Source: Romanomermis culicivorax
Lineage: Eukaryota > Nematoda > Enoplea > Mermithida > Mermithidae
NCBI GenBank assembly: GCA_963922205.1
Contig: CAWUHX010000005.1
Location: 930,001 to 994,000 of the forward strand
Direction of reading: 5' to 3'
Length of the DNA stretch: 64,000 nucleotides
A program made the position numbers and the translations under genes. Every line of letters begins with the position of its first letter. The first letter of the stretch is position 1. Shown piece after piece: positions 51,933-61,349 of this stretch. Under the pieces are notes generated by a model that was given only the letters and a program-made list of their open reading frames with translations, made no database searches and was not told the origin of the DNA.

Positions 51933-52275
51933 TCAATCTGTACAATCAATTCCAGAATCATCATCATCAAAAAAGTCACTTTTCCCCTGTGGAGTCATGT
52001 TCATCCATATTTCATATAACAATGGCTCAGCACTGAATGTTTTAACTAACCCCCCCCAAAGCTTTGGCAAAGTGCCAAAATCCTGTCACCTTTCTTCTGC
52101 CTCTAAGGCCCTCCACTTCATTAATATTTTTGGCCAAACTTTTCCAGTGCCTTTTGTATTTATTAGTCACTCACTCCCAAAAGAAGGAAGCAAATCTGGC
52201 CACATCATGCTGTGTATAGGGTCTGTAGAGGAAAGTACCCAATCTAAGAGCAATGGTTGTGAAAATGCACTCCAT
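51933..52275 (-). pseudogene. small protein with acidic tail, frameshifted
   Basis: Minus-strand frame from ATG 52,275: MECIFTTIALRLGTF, RPYTQHDVARFASFFWE, TGA 52,173-52,171, then YKRHWKSLAKNINE and FWHFAKALGG. At an eight-base G run (about 52,053) coding shifts frame and ends EIWMNMTPQGKSD, FFDDDDSGIDC, stop 51,935-51,933. I recognise no family. It sits between the ATPase and the zinc protein on the same strand, with TATATATAAG at 52,352-52,340 upstream. The consistent composition across the breaks argues that it was a real gene. Confidence 0.45.
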
Positions 52276-52576
52276 TTTTTAGAAACCGACTGACCAGTAG
52301 ACTGAAAATTTTACAAACTGAAAAGGTTACACATTTTTCTACTTATATATACAATTTTTCCAATATTTGTACTTGACAATCACATGTCATTAGCATACTG
52401 TAGGAATATGGGGCCCGCAGCAGCCATCCTGGGTGAAGGCATCTATGCACTTGTGCACTTTGTGCACCTGTGCATGGATGATTGAGTGACAGATTTATAT
52501 ACTCATATTTATAATTTTTTTTGGTTTTATTTATTTATTATATAATTTTTTTGTCATGTTTTTAATTACAAAAGAA

Positions 52577-52855
52577 TTATTCTTTTTTTGGCATATTAAA
52601 TAATAGTTTTTCTCTTTCTTCCAGCTGCTTGTACAGCACAGTTTTACCAGCTTCCTGTAATGCTTGGTTATATTCCAAGCATTTTGGACACATTTCAATT
52701 GTAAAGTATGTCCGACCATGGGATGACTGGAAACATTCCCTTTCTGAACTACTCTTTTGACAAAAGTAGCATAACTGCATCATAAGTGGGTACATGGGCC
52801 GGGGCATATTACGAGCACATAATTCAATGGGAGCTTTAACTTTTTTCGACTCCAT
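52577..52855 (-). CDS. small four-Cys zinc-binding protein
   Basis: Intact 92-residue frame from ATG 52,855. LCYFCQ and MCPKCLEYNQ form a C-x2-C ... C-x2-C zinc ribbon-like site around residues 29-57; the C-terminus is a charged helix (KQLEEREKLLFN). No family assigned. It lies between integrase and the ATPase group, in line with them. TATATAAAG at 52,909-52,901 lies ~46-54 bases upstream. 52,280-52,576 downstream holds no gene. Confidence 0.55.
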   Translation of the reverse strand: MESKKVKAPIELCARNMPRPMYPLMMQLCYFCQKSSSERECFQSSHGRTYFTIEMCPKCLEYNQALQEAGKTVLYKQLEEREKLLFNMPKKE

Positions 52856-52900
52856 AGAAGCAAATCAAAATTGCAGAATGAAATTGTTCAATAATTTCTG

Positions 52901-52909
52901 CTTTATATA
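52901..52909 (-). promoter_or_regulatory. TATATAAAG box, zinc-protein gene
   Basis: TATATAAAG starting 54 bases upstream of ATG 52,855. Confidence 0.45.
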
Positions 52910-52976
52910 GTAAATTCAAGTGCCTAGATCAGCCCAACTAAACTTGCAGATCAATGAACAAATGGTTTACTGTATT

Positions 52977-54029
52977 TTACAATTTAATTAGTTCAGCCAC
53001 CCAACTGTTGAATTTTTCTGGGTACCCTTTCCATTTTATGAGATATTCAGTCTTGCCAGCTTTTTTTCTAGTCCTTACAACTTTTTCCACAATACCTACA
53101 TCAGAGACTTCATCCACCTTTTGTAGTTCTGGCTCATAAAAGATACCCTTTACAATTTCACCCAACTGATCCCTAATCACATAGACTGGTGGCTGCCTGG
53201 CTTTCATTTCATGTACAATGGAAATTTCATCACTCCAATTTGGAGTGTAACCTTTTTCAAAGGTTCTCTTTACTTTGCTGATGCGTACCTTATCACCAGG
53301 TTCCAGCTTGAAGATTGTATGTACTTTGCATTTGCTAAACATTTTTTCTACAATTTCTGCCTTATTTTTATCATTCACCTGAATAGGTGGCACTCCTATG
53401 GTTCTGTGCCTGCTCGTATTATATGCCAACAATAAATGAGGCAAGACATCAAGATATCTGTACGTATTTTTCTTGGTGAAGTACCTCCACATTCTTTCTT
53501 TCAATGTCCTGTTAAAACGCTCCACAATGCTAGCCTTGGTCTCACTATTAGTTATAAAGAAGGTAATGTTTTGCTTTTTTAAGAATGACTGGAAAGGTTC
53601 ATTTGTAAACTCTGTGCCAGCATCTGTTTGGACTTTTTGGGGCTTCCTTCCTGAATCAAGAATAATATTGAAAGCATCTAGAATAGAAGGCCCAGTCTTA
53701 TTTTTTAGGGGGATCGCCCAGGCATATTTGGATAAAACATCCACACAACTTAGTACACATTTGAACCCATCATTGTGCTTGGATAAGGAACTGAGGTCTG
53801 CGAGGTCCATTTGCCACTGTTCATCAATATCACTAACCAGAACAGGATTTCTAGTGTAGTGGCGCCTGGCATATCTGTGTACAGTATAGGTTGACTGCTT
53901 TTGCAGCCATTTTTTCACAAATGATAAATTCACACTTGGATCCTCTTTTTTGGCCCTTTCATAAAGGTTCTGGGCACTGCAGTATCCAGTGTCAGGGTTA
54001 TAGTATATTTCTTCCAATAGGTTATCCAT
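52977..54029 (-). CDS. int: Polinton integrase (DDE) with chromodomain
   Basis: An intact 350-residue retroviral-type integrase from ATG 54,029. Catalytic residues are Asp75 (WQMDLADLS), Asp136 (VQTDAGTEF) and Glu170 (SIVERFNRTLKE). An LLLAYNTSRHRTIG helix follows, then an SH3-like C-terminal region (PGDKVRISKVKRTFEKGY) and a chromodomain at ~308-350 (TEYLIKWKGYPEKFNSWVAE) that would bind methylated histone H3 or related marks and steer insertion. Length is normal for the family. No lesion is seen, which contrasts with PolB. It is followed upstream by the membrane-protein ORF. AATAAAAGTT at 54,063-54,054 lies ~25-34 bases upstream. Confidence 0.92.
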   Translation of the reverse strand: MDNLLEEIYYNPDTGYCSAQNLYERAKKEDPSVNLSFVKKWLQKQSTYTVHRYARRHYTRNPVLVSDIDEQWQMDLADLSSLSKHNDGFKCVLSCVDVLSKYAWAIPLKNKTGPSILDAFNIILDSGRKPQKVQTDAGTEFTNEPFQSFLKKQNITFFITNSETKASIVERFNRTLKERMWRYFTKKNTYRYLDVLPHLLLAYNTSRHRTIGVPPIQVNDKNKAEIVEKMFSKCKVHTIFKLEPGDKVRISKVKRTFEKGYTPNWSDEISIVHEMKARQPPVYVIRDQLGEIVKGIFYEPELQKVDEVSDVGIVEKVVRTRKKAGKTEYLIKWKGYPEKFNSWVAELIKL

Positions 54030-54053
54030 TTTTTATGGGGAAGAGTGACTCTG

Positions 54054-54063
54054 AACTTTTATT
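54054..54063 (-). promoter_or_regulatory. TATA-like box, integrase gene
   Basis: AATAAAAGTT, one mismatch to the shared motif, ~25-34 bases upstream of ATG 54,029. Confidence 0.5.
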
Positions 54064-54293
54064 TACACATTTGCCACATTATACCTAGTACTACTTCTAT
54101 TGCTGTTTGATTTTTTAGTAAAAAGCTGTTCTAAATGCCTTCTTAACAATTTTAGCAGTGTCAAGACTGTTAACACTGCTAATAGGATGATGCAGTACCA
54201 AATCTCATGGTACACTGGCTTTCCATTATTTCTCTCCCAGCAGGCTAAGAAATTTGCAATGCTATTATTATGAGATTCCATTTTTCCATACAT
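54063..54293 (-). CDS. small single-span membrane protein
   Basis: 76 residues from ATG 54,293, or 72 from the second ATG at 54,281. A hydrophobic segment (IWYCIILLAVLTVLTLLKLL) is followed by a basic cytosolic-type tail (RRHLEQLFTKK). Small membrane proteins are common in Polinton virion clusters, but no family is assigned. TATAAAAGTT at 54,317-54,308 is upstream; from the second ATG the spacing (27-36) matches other genes better. Confidence 0.5.
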   Translation of the reverse strand: MYGKMESHNNSIANFLACWERNNGKPVYHEIWYCIILLAVLTVLTLLKLLRRHLEQLFTKKSNSNRSSTRYNVANV

Positions 54294-54307
54294 TTATACT
54301 AATGCAC

Positions 54308-54317
54308 AACTTTTATA
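54308..54317 (-). promoter_or_regulatory. TATAAAAGTT box, membrane-protein gene
   Basis: Exact TATAAAAGTT on the minus strand just upstream of 54,293/54,281. Confidence 0.6.
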
Positions 54318-54339
54318 GAGAATTAATATTCATTCAATC

Positions 54340-54545
54340 AGAGCTAATGTATAAAAACACACTAACATTCATTATCTTAAGCTAATGCATAAAAAGCATG
54401 CATAGCTAGCTTCCAGGCATCAATCAATGTTCATTGCCAAGAGGTAATGCATAAAAAATACAAACACACACAGCCCCCTTTCACACATGGACCAATGTTC
54501 ATAAAAAACACACAAACACTCCAGCCAGCTTCCACACATTGGCAA
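54340..54545. promoter_or_regulatory. iteron-like repeats in the divergent promoter region
   Basis: CTAATG(T/C)ATAAAAA occurs at about 54,344, 54,382 and 54,444, with a variant TGTTCATAAAAAA near 54,495. CAATGTTCAT recurs twice, and CAGC(T/C)AGCTTCCA-like blocks recur at about 54,406 and 54,520. The array lies between the divergently transcribed integrase side and PolB. No ORF is supported here or in 54,546-55,149. Confidence 0.5.
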
Positions 54546-54901
54546 ATATAATGTGCATCATTATAGCTAAAAAAGAAAAAACTCAGCTGGCTTGTGCATA
54601 CGATGAAAAGCTGGCCTTTTACATTGACCCAGACAGGTCAATAAAGAATAAAACTCGTTTAAATAACCAATAATAATTTGTAAGTAATGAGGAAAAACTT
54701 GATAATTAGGTTTGACCACTTCCCCTATCTTACTGTGTATTTGTTTATTCATGTTATGTAACAGTTTTGTCACAATATATAAATAAAAGTTTTGAGCAGC
54801 TAAGGTAAAAAAGATGAAGCTTATTCCATCGTTTTTATTGAAAAGTGACATCATCAAAACAAAATTGTGAAAGCAAAGTAGCCAACATGGCTGCTAGAGA
54901 T

Positions 54902-54909
54902 TGACGTCA
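54902..54909. promoter_or_regulatory. CRE-like palindrome TGACGTCA (1)
   Basis: Perfect TGACGTCA palindrome, the core of CREB/ATF sites, ~240 bases upstream of PolB. Confidence 0.5.
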
Positions 54910-55055
54910 GCACATTCATGGAAGTTTACGGATGCTCACCAGAAAATGATACAATTTTTTATGATCATGTAAAGTCGAAGGCTTTGATCAAAAAAATATA
55001 ATAAAAGCATGAATCATCAAAAAGCAGATACAACTGGAAAAATTCCAGTTTTTTG

Positions 55056-55063
55056 TGACGTCA
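55056..55063. promoter_or_regulatory. CRE-like palindrome TGACGTCA (2)
   Basis: TGACGTCA within GTGACGTCAC, 13 bases before the PolB TATA box. Confidence 0.55.
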
Positions 55064-55075
55064 CATTCTAAAAGG

Positions 55076-55084
55076 TATAAAAGG
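55076..55084 (+). promoter_or_regulatory. TATA box of PolB
   Basis: TATAAAAGG, 66-74 bases upstream of ATG 55,150. Similar to the minus-strand boxes but with GG rather than TT at the end. Confidence 0.6.
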
Positions 55085-55149
55085 CGAGAAAATTTTAAAA
55101 AGTTCATTGTTGAATTTTGTCAGGCTAGATAAAGGTTGAATCTTTCAAA

Positions 55150-58100
55150 ATGGAAAGTGACTTTTTTTTATGTGAGGACTGTCAAAAAGTATTCAAAGAA
55201 TTGCGATTTCTGAATGAGCATATTAATGTAGTTCATAGGGGATGGAGGTACAGATGTCCTCAATGTTCCTCCTTATTTACCCAGGTAAAGGGATTGAAGA
55301 AACATTGGTAAAAACAACACAGTATTTTAAGTTGCTACTACTGTGGAGCAAGCTTTGGAAATCAAACAGAATTATTCAGTAAAACCACAGCAATGTATGT
55401 CTACTAGTAAAGCCAGGAATAGAGGTTTCAACAGAAAGCGACTCAATGAATGGAATGTTAATTTTCAACCAGCACCCATGGATGCCGAAAGTCCAGAAGA
55501 TTTAGATGATTACCCAGAAGAAATGTGGGACGAAATTGAAAATTATTGGAGGCTTATTAGGACAAATAAGTCAACTTTAAATTTGCTCGATCATGTTTAT
55601 AACTATCGTTGGAGTTACATGGGCGGGGATTTCAGGAAAATGTTGGACGACATATATTTTACTGAAAAAAAATGCTTTCGGCTCAATGGAGCAATTGGAT
55701 GTATTTTGCGAAATATGGTAAGTGGGGAACTAAAATACTGGTACGCATGCCAAAATAACTTTACATTGCTTGAACAATCAGTCCTAATTAAGAATGGGGA
55801 AGATATCAAAAGTTTGACTGAAACATTGAAAAATGTCAATATAGAGGAAATTTTCACCCGTCCAGACACAAAATGGGAGCTTTCACTAATTACAAATATC
55901 GAATTTTATGTTACACCTCAAAAAAACTTTGTTGCTGGGTGCAAAGAATATCGTTTGCCTGAGCCCCTCGCACACCAAAGACAATCTTTTGGCCATGACA
56001 CACGATAGCCAAAAGAATAGGTATAAGGATAACCTATGCTTATTTCGATGTATAGCTGAATGTCTCACCAATAATTTTGATGACAAAAATGTTGTTTTCA
56101 AGTTTTTTGTAAAATATTGCCAAAACAAGAAAATACCTTCAGTTGTAGAAACTTTTCCGGGCGTTCCCTATACAGATTTAGAAATGCTAGAAAATTTGTC
56201 CAAAATTGATATTCAAGTATTTCATATAGATGAAAAGACTAGTATAGCACTCTGTTGGAAAAATGTTGTTCAAAAATATGAAAAGCTCCTAAATTTGAAC
56301 GTTTCTTTCACTGAAAAAAGACAAGCTCACTACAGCTACATCGTAAACCTAGAACAGTATGCTAAGCGATATTCCTGCATATTTTGCAGCCGCCTTTTTA
56401 GAAAAAGAAAATTATTGAATGATCATATGAATTTACACTGTAAAGAAGGAAAAACTGTGCACAAATTCCCAGGAGGTGTCTACGAAGTAAAGGAAACCAT
56501 TTTTGAACAGTTGGAAGAATTAGAAATTATTGTAGATGAAGTACAGCGATTCTGCCCATTCTATGCAGTGTACGATTTTGAGTCCATACTGGCCAAAAAA
56601 TCCCAAAAAACTTCAGAAAAATTGGTTTTTATCACACAGCATCAACCTGTATCGTTTGCTGTAGCTACTAATGTTCCCGGTTTTGAACCAGTTTGTTTTG
56701 TTGAGCAAGATCCTGATGTATTAGTTCGACAAATGTTGGCACATCTAGAACAAATCAGTGCAAAGCAAAAAGAAATCTTATGTGATCAGTACAAATCTGT
56801 GTTTGAAGATCTAAACTCTCTTATTGAAACATGCACAGCCTATATTAATGAACTCAAGGAAAAAAAGATAGATTTCAGGAGAGAAAAAGGTTATTTGAAC
56901 TCAATTGCAGCAGTTAAAGGGCGACTGGTAACGTATTGTTGTCAGTCAACTTGTCTCGGGTTCAACTCTGCAAAATATGACATAAATTTGATCAAAAGAA
57001 ACATTTTTCCGAAGCTTGTCCAGGAAGTGAGGGAAAATGGAAAAACTTGGCCTAGGGCCATATTCAGGAATAGACCATATTTATGCCTCTCCACCCAAAA
57101 CTTAAAATTCTTGGATATTTCAATGTATGTTGCTCCCGGTTTTAGTCTAGATTCTTTTATGAAAGCTTACGGAGCCACCCTTTCTAAAGCAAAGTTCCCG
57201 TACGAGTATTTGGATACCTTTGAAAAGTTGAATGAACACACGCTACCTCCTCCAGAAGCATTTTATAATAGCCTTCGAAAAGAATCAATTTCTACCGAGG
57301 ATTATGAAACATGCCAAAAATATTGGGTTGAAAATGGCATGAAACCTTTGAAGGACTTTTTAATATTTTATAACCTCAGGGATGTCGTCCCCTTCTTGAA
57401 AGCAGTTAATGTAATGACCAAGATTTACAGAGAACAGTTTGGAGTAGATATTTTTAGGGAGGCATGCTCCCTTCCCCGCATTACCGAAAGATATCTTTTC
57501 AATAGCATTCCAGACACTCGATTTGCCCTTTTCTCAGGTAAGTCAAAAAATATCTACTACTCACTCAAGTCCAGCATGAGGGGTGGTCTGGCGATGGTAA
57601 TGAATCGGCTGGCAATTCAGGACGAAACTTTCATTCGCAACAATCCAGAGAAACCTGTAAAATTGATCGTAGGTCTAGATTTTAATGCGTTATGTTTATG
57701 GGCCCAATCTATGCCAACCCCAACAGGACATTTCGATCATTGGGTGCCAAAAAGAAATGAATTTCAAAAAGTAATAAGTTCAAAACCCATTTCTGTCGAG
57801 TGGCTCGAGCAAGAAAGTTGGAAAAGTGGGCAAAGCATTCAACATCTTGGGAATGGCAAAGAAAAATGCATAGGACCACGACACTTGCCCGTGGATGGAT
57901 TCTGCCAGACAACCAACACCATCTATGAGTTCTACGGTTGTTATTGGCACTGCCATCACTGCGCTTATTCCAATCAAAACAAGAAGGACAGCAATGGGGA
58001 AAACGAAAAAAGAAAGGCCAAAGAGGCTTACATTCGATCACTAGGCTACAGATTCATTTCCATATGGGAATGTGAATGGTTAAAACAATGACAAGACTAC

Positions 58101-59330
58101 ATAAAAGCAAGGGCGCAGGCGAACCCCCATTTCTTTCGGAAATATCAGTTTCAAAAGTATGTGAAAAAACTTGATATGGAAAAATCAATTTTCGATGGTT
58201 CTGTTTTCGGGTTTGCAAAAGTTGATATCTATACTCCAGATTATCTGAAAAATCAATATGCAGATTTCCCTCCAATAATAAAACACACAGAAATCACAAT
58301 AAATGACATTGGTCAGCTTATGAAGCAATATGCAGAACAGACAGGTCAGATGAAAATGCCAGGAAGAAACCTGATTAGCAGTTTTTTTGGTAAGGAAATC
58401 ATCTTATCGACTCCAATGATTCAATTTTTGATTAAACACGGGTTAGTTCTTGAAAAACTCCACGAAGTTATCCAATTTGATGAAACAAGGCCTTTTGCAG
58501 CCTTTAAAGATAAAGTAACAAAACACAGAATAGAAGGGGATAGTAATCCTGAGCTAAGCATGATTGCCGATACATTTAAACTGCTGGGTAATACCGGATA
58601 TGGAAAAACTCTAACCAACAAAGAAAATCATGCCGAAGTATTTTATACAGATTATGAAAAAGCAGCTGAGCTCAGCATCAGTCCTTATATGAAAAGGATA
58701 AAGTTCGTAGCTGAAGACTGTTACGAGGTTCAAATGAGAAAAAAAGAAATAATTCTAGATTTGCCCATTGTAGTTGGTATTTCAGTATACAATTGGGCGA
58801 AAATCCGTATGTTAGAGTTTTTTTATGATATTTTACAAAAATATTTTGATCCATCGGACTATCAGTGCATGCAAACGGATACAGACAGCATCTACCTCGC
58901 ATTGTCAGCTCCTGATTTGTTGAGCATTGTGAAACCAGATATTAGAGATAAATTTTTGACAGAAGTATACCCGAAATGGTTTGTGACTTCAGATGCTACC
59001 AAACGGACCCCCAGTCTTTTGAAAAAGGAATACGAAGGGACTTCCATGTGCTGCCTAGCACCAAAGACATATATCGGGATTGACTCTCCAACTGGAGAGA
59101 AAAAAATTAGTTCCAAGGGGTTAATGAAAAAAACAAATAATTTAGTGTTTGATCAATACTGATCAGTGCTAGATTCAAAAACCTCCAGTTATGGCACCAA
59201 TATTGGATTCAGGATGCGTCCTGACAATCAAATGTGGACGTATCTACAAGAAAGGCAAGGTTTGCCATATCTTTATATAAAGCGAAAAGTTTTAGATGAT
59301 GGCATAACCACGGTGCCATTGGATTTGTGA
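55150..59330 (+). pseudogene. polB: protein-primed DNA polymerase B (pPolB)
   Basis: From ATG 55,150 the N-terminus holds C2H2 zinc fingers (FLCEDCQKVF, YRCPQCSSLF), broken by TAA 55,309-55,311 and a frameshift before the 55,343-56,008 frame. A second shift near 55,985 leads to the long frame to 58,091: KDNLCLFRCIAECL (the DNLCLFRC block usual in Polinton PolB), another C2H2 finger, exonuclease motif YDFESI (56,566-56,586) and LGFNSAKYDINLI, and polymerase motif A GLDFNALCLW (57,672-57,700). After TGA 58,089-58,091 the same frame continues with motif B KLLGNTGYGKT (58,578-58,610) and motif C TDTDSIY (58,875-58,896), then TGA 59,160-59,162 and the tail to TGA 59,328-59,330. About 1390 codons. 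It replicates linear DNA from a protein primer at the TIRs. At least three stops and two frameshifts make this copy inactive. Confidence 0.9.
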
Positions 59331-59412
59331 GTTAGTGTATATTTTTATTTTTTATTTTTGACTTTTTATTTATTTTCTTATGTCATTTATTTTTTTATGA
59401 ATTCATTTTTTG

Positions 59413-59429
59413 CTTCTACAATGTAGAAG
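59413..59429. terminator. hairpin downstream of PolB (1)
   Basis: CTTCTAC-aat-GTAGAAG forms a perfect 7-bp stem in a T-rich stretch, ~85 bases after the PolB stop. Confidence 0.4.
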
Positions 59430-59514
59430 TCATTATTTTTTTTACTTTCTTTTTATATTTATTTATCATTATATTGTGTTTGTATTTGTCTTTTTTATGT
59501 GTTTGTACTCGTCT

Positions 59515-59535
59515 TGCTCCTGCTATGTAGGAGCA
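59515..59535. terminator. hairpin downstream of PolB (2)
   Basis: TGCTCCT-gctatgt-AGGAGCA, a 7-bp stem with 7-base loop. The central TATGTAG echoes the first hairpin's loop region. Confidence 0.4.
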
Positions 59536-59551
59536 GTGCTTCTATGGGCTA

Positions 59552-59650
59552 CTAGGTGCATGGTGAGGAGCCAATGATGGCCTAGGGTCACTTAGAAGCA
59601 AGCAGTGCAAGGGCGCTAGGTGCATGGTGAGAAAGCCAATGACGGCCTAG
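59552..59650. repeat. 34-bp direct repeat pair bounded by CTAGG/CCTAG
   Basis: CTAGGTGCATGGTGA...CCAATGATGGCCTAG at 59,552-59,585 recurs with few changes at 59,616-59,650. The segment 59,651-59,858 contains one minus-strand 84-codon ORF (59,842-59,588) overlapping the repeat; I do not call it a gene. Confidence 0.7.
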
Positions 59651-59858
59651 AGTTGGGCACTGCGAGTCATACAATGTATGGCCGGTATATCCTGTAAAAG
59701 GGGTATACTTGGCATCACATATGTACCGGCCTCCACGTGGCTGATGCCGGAACTTGCCCAAAAGGTCAGTACTAACGGGTACATATTGTACAACAATACA
59801 TAATTTAAAAAAACTTACGTTTCTGCTGCTAAAACCCTCCATCGTAAAAATAATATTG

Positions 59859-60175
59859 TTTAACTAGTAAAATGATGACGAAAAGCTGGCTGGCCTGCTA
59901 TAGTTGATTCCTTTAGGCTAGAAAATGCTAGCCTATCTTTTGTACATGACAGGATAGATAGTCATGTTCTGAAAACTTTATTAGCTAGCCAGCTGAAAAA
60001 ATGAATATTTTTGCAGCTAGCTGGTTGAAACGTTCAAAATCTGGGCAAGCCAATGCTTGCCTATCTTTTGTACAGCCCGGGGAGCTCGTCGTTTTTTTTC
60101 TAAGTCCAGCGCCTATCTTTTGCATGGGCCGGGGAGCTTTTTACGACTAAGGGGGGGGGGGGTCTCCCTACTACT
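59859..60175 (-). repeat. Polinton-1 right terminal inverted repeat
   Basis: Inverse complement of 44,069-44,380 with minor differences, including a 12-base G run near the end where the left copy has seven. Confidence 0.9.
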
Positions 60176-60248
60176 CCAAACATATTGCTAAAAAACCTAC
60201 ATACCCCAAGGATTCATAATCTTCGATACCACTTAGTGAGATTTTAAA

Positions 60249-60292
60249 GTTCTAGAACAATTTGTTCTTGAACTTACTATTGTTCTAGAACA
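60249..60292. promoter_or_regulatory. paired GTTCTAGAAC palindromes (heat-shock-element-like)
   Basis: GTTCTAGAAC at 60,249-60,258 and again inside TGTTCTAGAACA at 60,281-60,292, with GTTCTTGAAC between them. Inverted nGAAn modules are the building blocks of heat-shock elements. Located in the Polinton-2 fragment's upstream DNA. Confidence 0.4.
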
Positions 60293-60457
60293 AGCCTATT
60301 ATAATTTCTAACACGCAAGTTATACCATTTAGTAGGGCGTACAGAGTATTTTAAAAACTCACCTCGTTCTATGGAGGGGGTACCCACCCAAATTGGTTAG
60401 TTGGGTTTCAGATCTGGTGAAGTTATAAATATTAATTTTTCACATCAAATTTTAAAA

Positions 60458-61195
60458 ATGGGTGATTTCACATCAGGACCAGGGGAATTTTTTCTCCAAA
60501 CAAATCATCGGATTCATTAGTTAAAAAGGAGAATGGTGAATTCACCTATTTTCTACCAAAACCCTTGGAGTTTATTGGGGAATGGGAAGTTGGGGTAGTA
60601 CAGATTATAATGGAACCCCAATTTCCTGCTAAGAAAAACAAGATATCACTAAGTTACAAAGAGACCCCTGATGAAAAACCAAAACTTTCATATATGGATA
60701 TAGGTAAGGATTTCTTTCAAAACAGTCAGAAAATTGGTAGATTTTTTCAATGATTCTATACCTCAAAAAGTCAGACAAAACGTAAAGTTATCTCTGAGTA
60801 GCGAAATATTTGCTCTCTTAAAACTTTCAGACTGTCAAGTACAGTTCGACTCTGACTATTTCAAAAAAGTTCTCCGTTTGAGTGAAAAGTATTATGATGC
60901 ATCTGTTACTGGCATATCCCCTATCCATCTAATGAAAAATATTCCAATTTTCAATCACTTATTTGATTGTGTAACTCCTACTTTGTATGGAAGTCATCAT
61001 ATACCTATCCTTATCACAGACATTTTCCCTGATGATCTGCACTTTGAAAACTATAAATATCAAAATATTTCTTACAATAAATTACTTCAAAGTTATGTAT
61101 CGAAATTATCATTATCTATTGCTGACAGGAAACTTTTAAAATTTCCTATACAGGATCCTCTGATAGTCAAGATACTTTTCAGAAAAACAATATGA
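60458..61195 (+). pseudogene. Polinton-2 minor capsid (penton) protein
   Basis: From ATG 60,458 the pieces read GDFTSGPGEFF, then in another frame ENGEFTYFLPKPLEFIGEW with EVGVVQIIMEPQFP (the G-x-W-E-V strand typical of Polinton minor capsids), then from ~60,734 FNDSIPQKVRQNVKLSLS, YGSHHIPILITDI and a C-terminal DPLIVKILFRKT. That ending parallels the KSIVKLHFR ending of the Polinton-1 minor capsid. At least two frameshifts (near 60,490 in a T run and near 60,740). TATAAATA lies at 60,424-60,431. The stop TGA overlaps the next ATG. Confidence 0.75.
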
Positions 61196-61341
61196 TTTAT
61201 CAACCATTCTCTCCTAAACAGGGTACATCCCTTCCAGAGTTGATGAAATCCTTAGAAGAGAAAAAGAAGAAAGAGCAGACAGAAAGCAAAAAGAGAATGT
61301 CTATAAAAACATCACATATCACAAAATTTTGCACTATGTAA
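61192..61341 (+). CDS. small highly charged ORF between capsid genes
   Basis: 49 codons from ATG 61,192 to TAA 61,339-61,341, overlapping the minor-capsid stop as ATGA. The product is Pro-containing at first, then very Lys/Glu-rich (EEKKKKEQTESKKR) and probably helical. Unknown function. The overlap and the lack of stops suggest it was translated. It does not appear in fragment A, which begins within its last codons. Confidence 0.4.
   Translation: MIYQPFSPKQGTSLPELMKSLEEKKKKEQTESKKRMSIKTSHITKFCTM
61302..61309 (+). promoter_or_regulatory. TATAAAAA box, Polinton-2 major capsid
   Basis: TATAAAAA starting 48 bases upstream of capsid ATG 61,350, the same spacing as the Polinton-1 boxes. Confidence 0.45.
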
Positions 61342-61349
61342 TTCCAAAT

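Larger units (their letters stand above)
44069..60175. mobile_element. Polinton/Maverick element (Polinton-1), near full length
   Basis: 16.1 kb bounded by ~315-bp inverted repeats starting AGTAGTAGGGAGACC. It has the complete Polinton gene set: protein-primed PolB, retroviral-type integrase with chromodomain, FtsK-like packaging ATPase, adenain-like protease, major and minor capsid, plus small virion-type ORFs. It also carries a TBP homologue and an F-box gene. PolB is on the plus strand; nearly everything else is on the minus strand. Flanks ccagtg (left) and ccaaac (right) do not form the 6-bp duplication expected of Polintons. PolB, major and minor capsid, ATPase and some small genes have lesions; integrase, protease, core-like protein and F-box gene are open. 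Confidence 0.95.

Noticed and set aside
46530..59162. Reassigned stop codons (TGA/TAG as sense) to explain the many in-frame stops
   Set aside because: Large intact frames (integrase, gag-env-pro, protease) avoid internal TGA/TAG, TAA stops also occur, and frameshifts accompany the stops. Ordinary decay explains it better.
59588..59842. 84-codon minus-strand ORF near the right TIR
   Set aside because: It overlaps the 34-bp direct repeats and has no recognisable motif; insufficient support.
44063..60181. A 6-bp target-site duplication for Polinton-1
   Set aside because: Flanks ccagtg and ccaaac agree at only three positions, and shifting the TIR edge by a base or two does not help. Either a terminus has been altered or the site has diverged.
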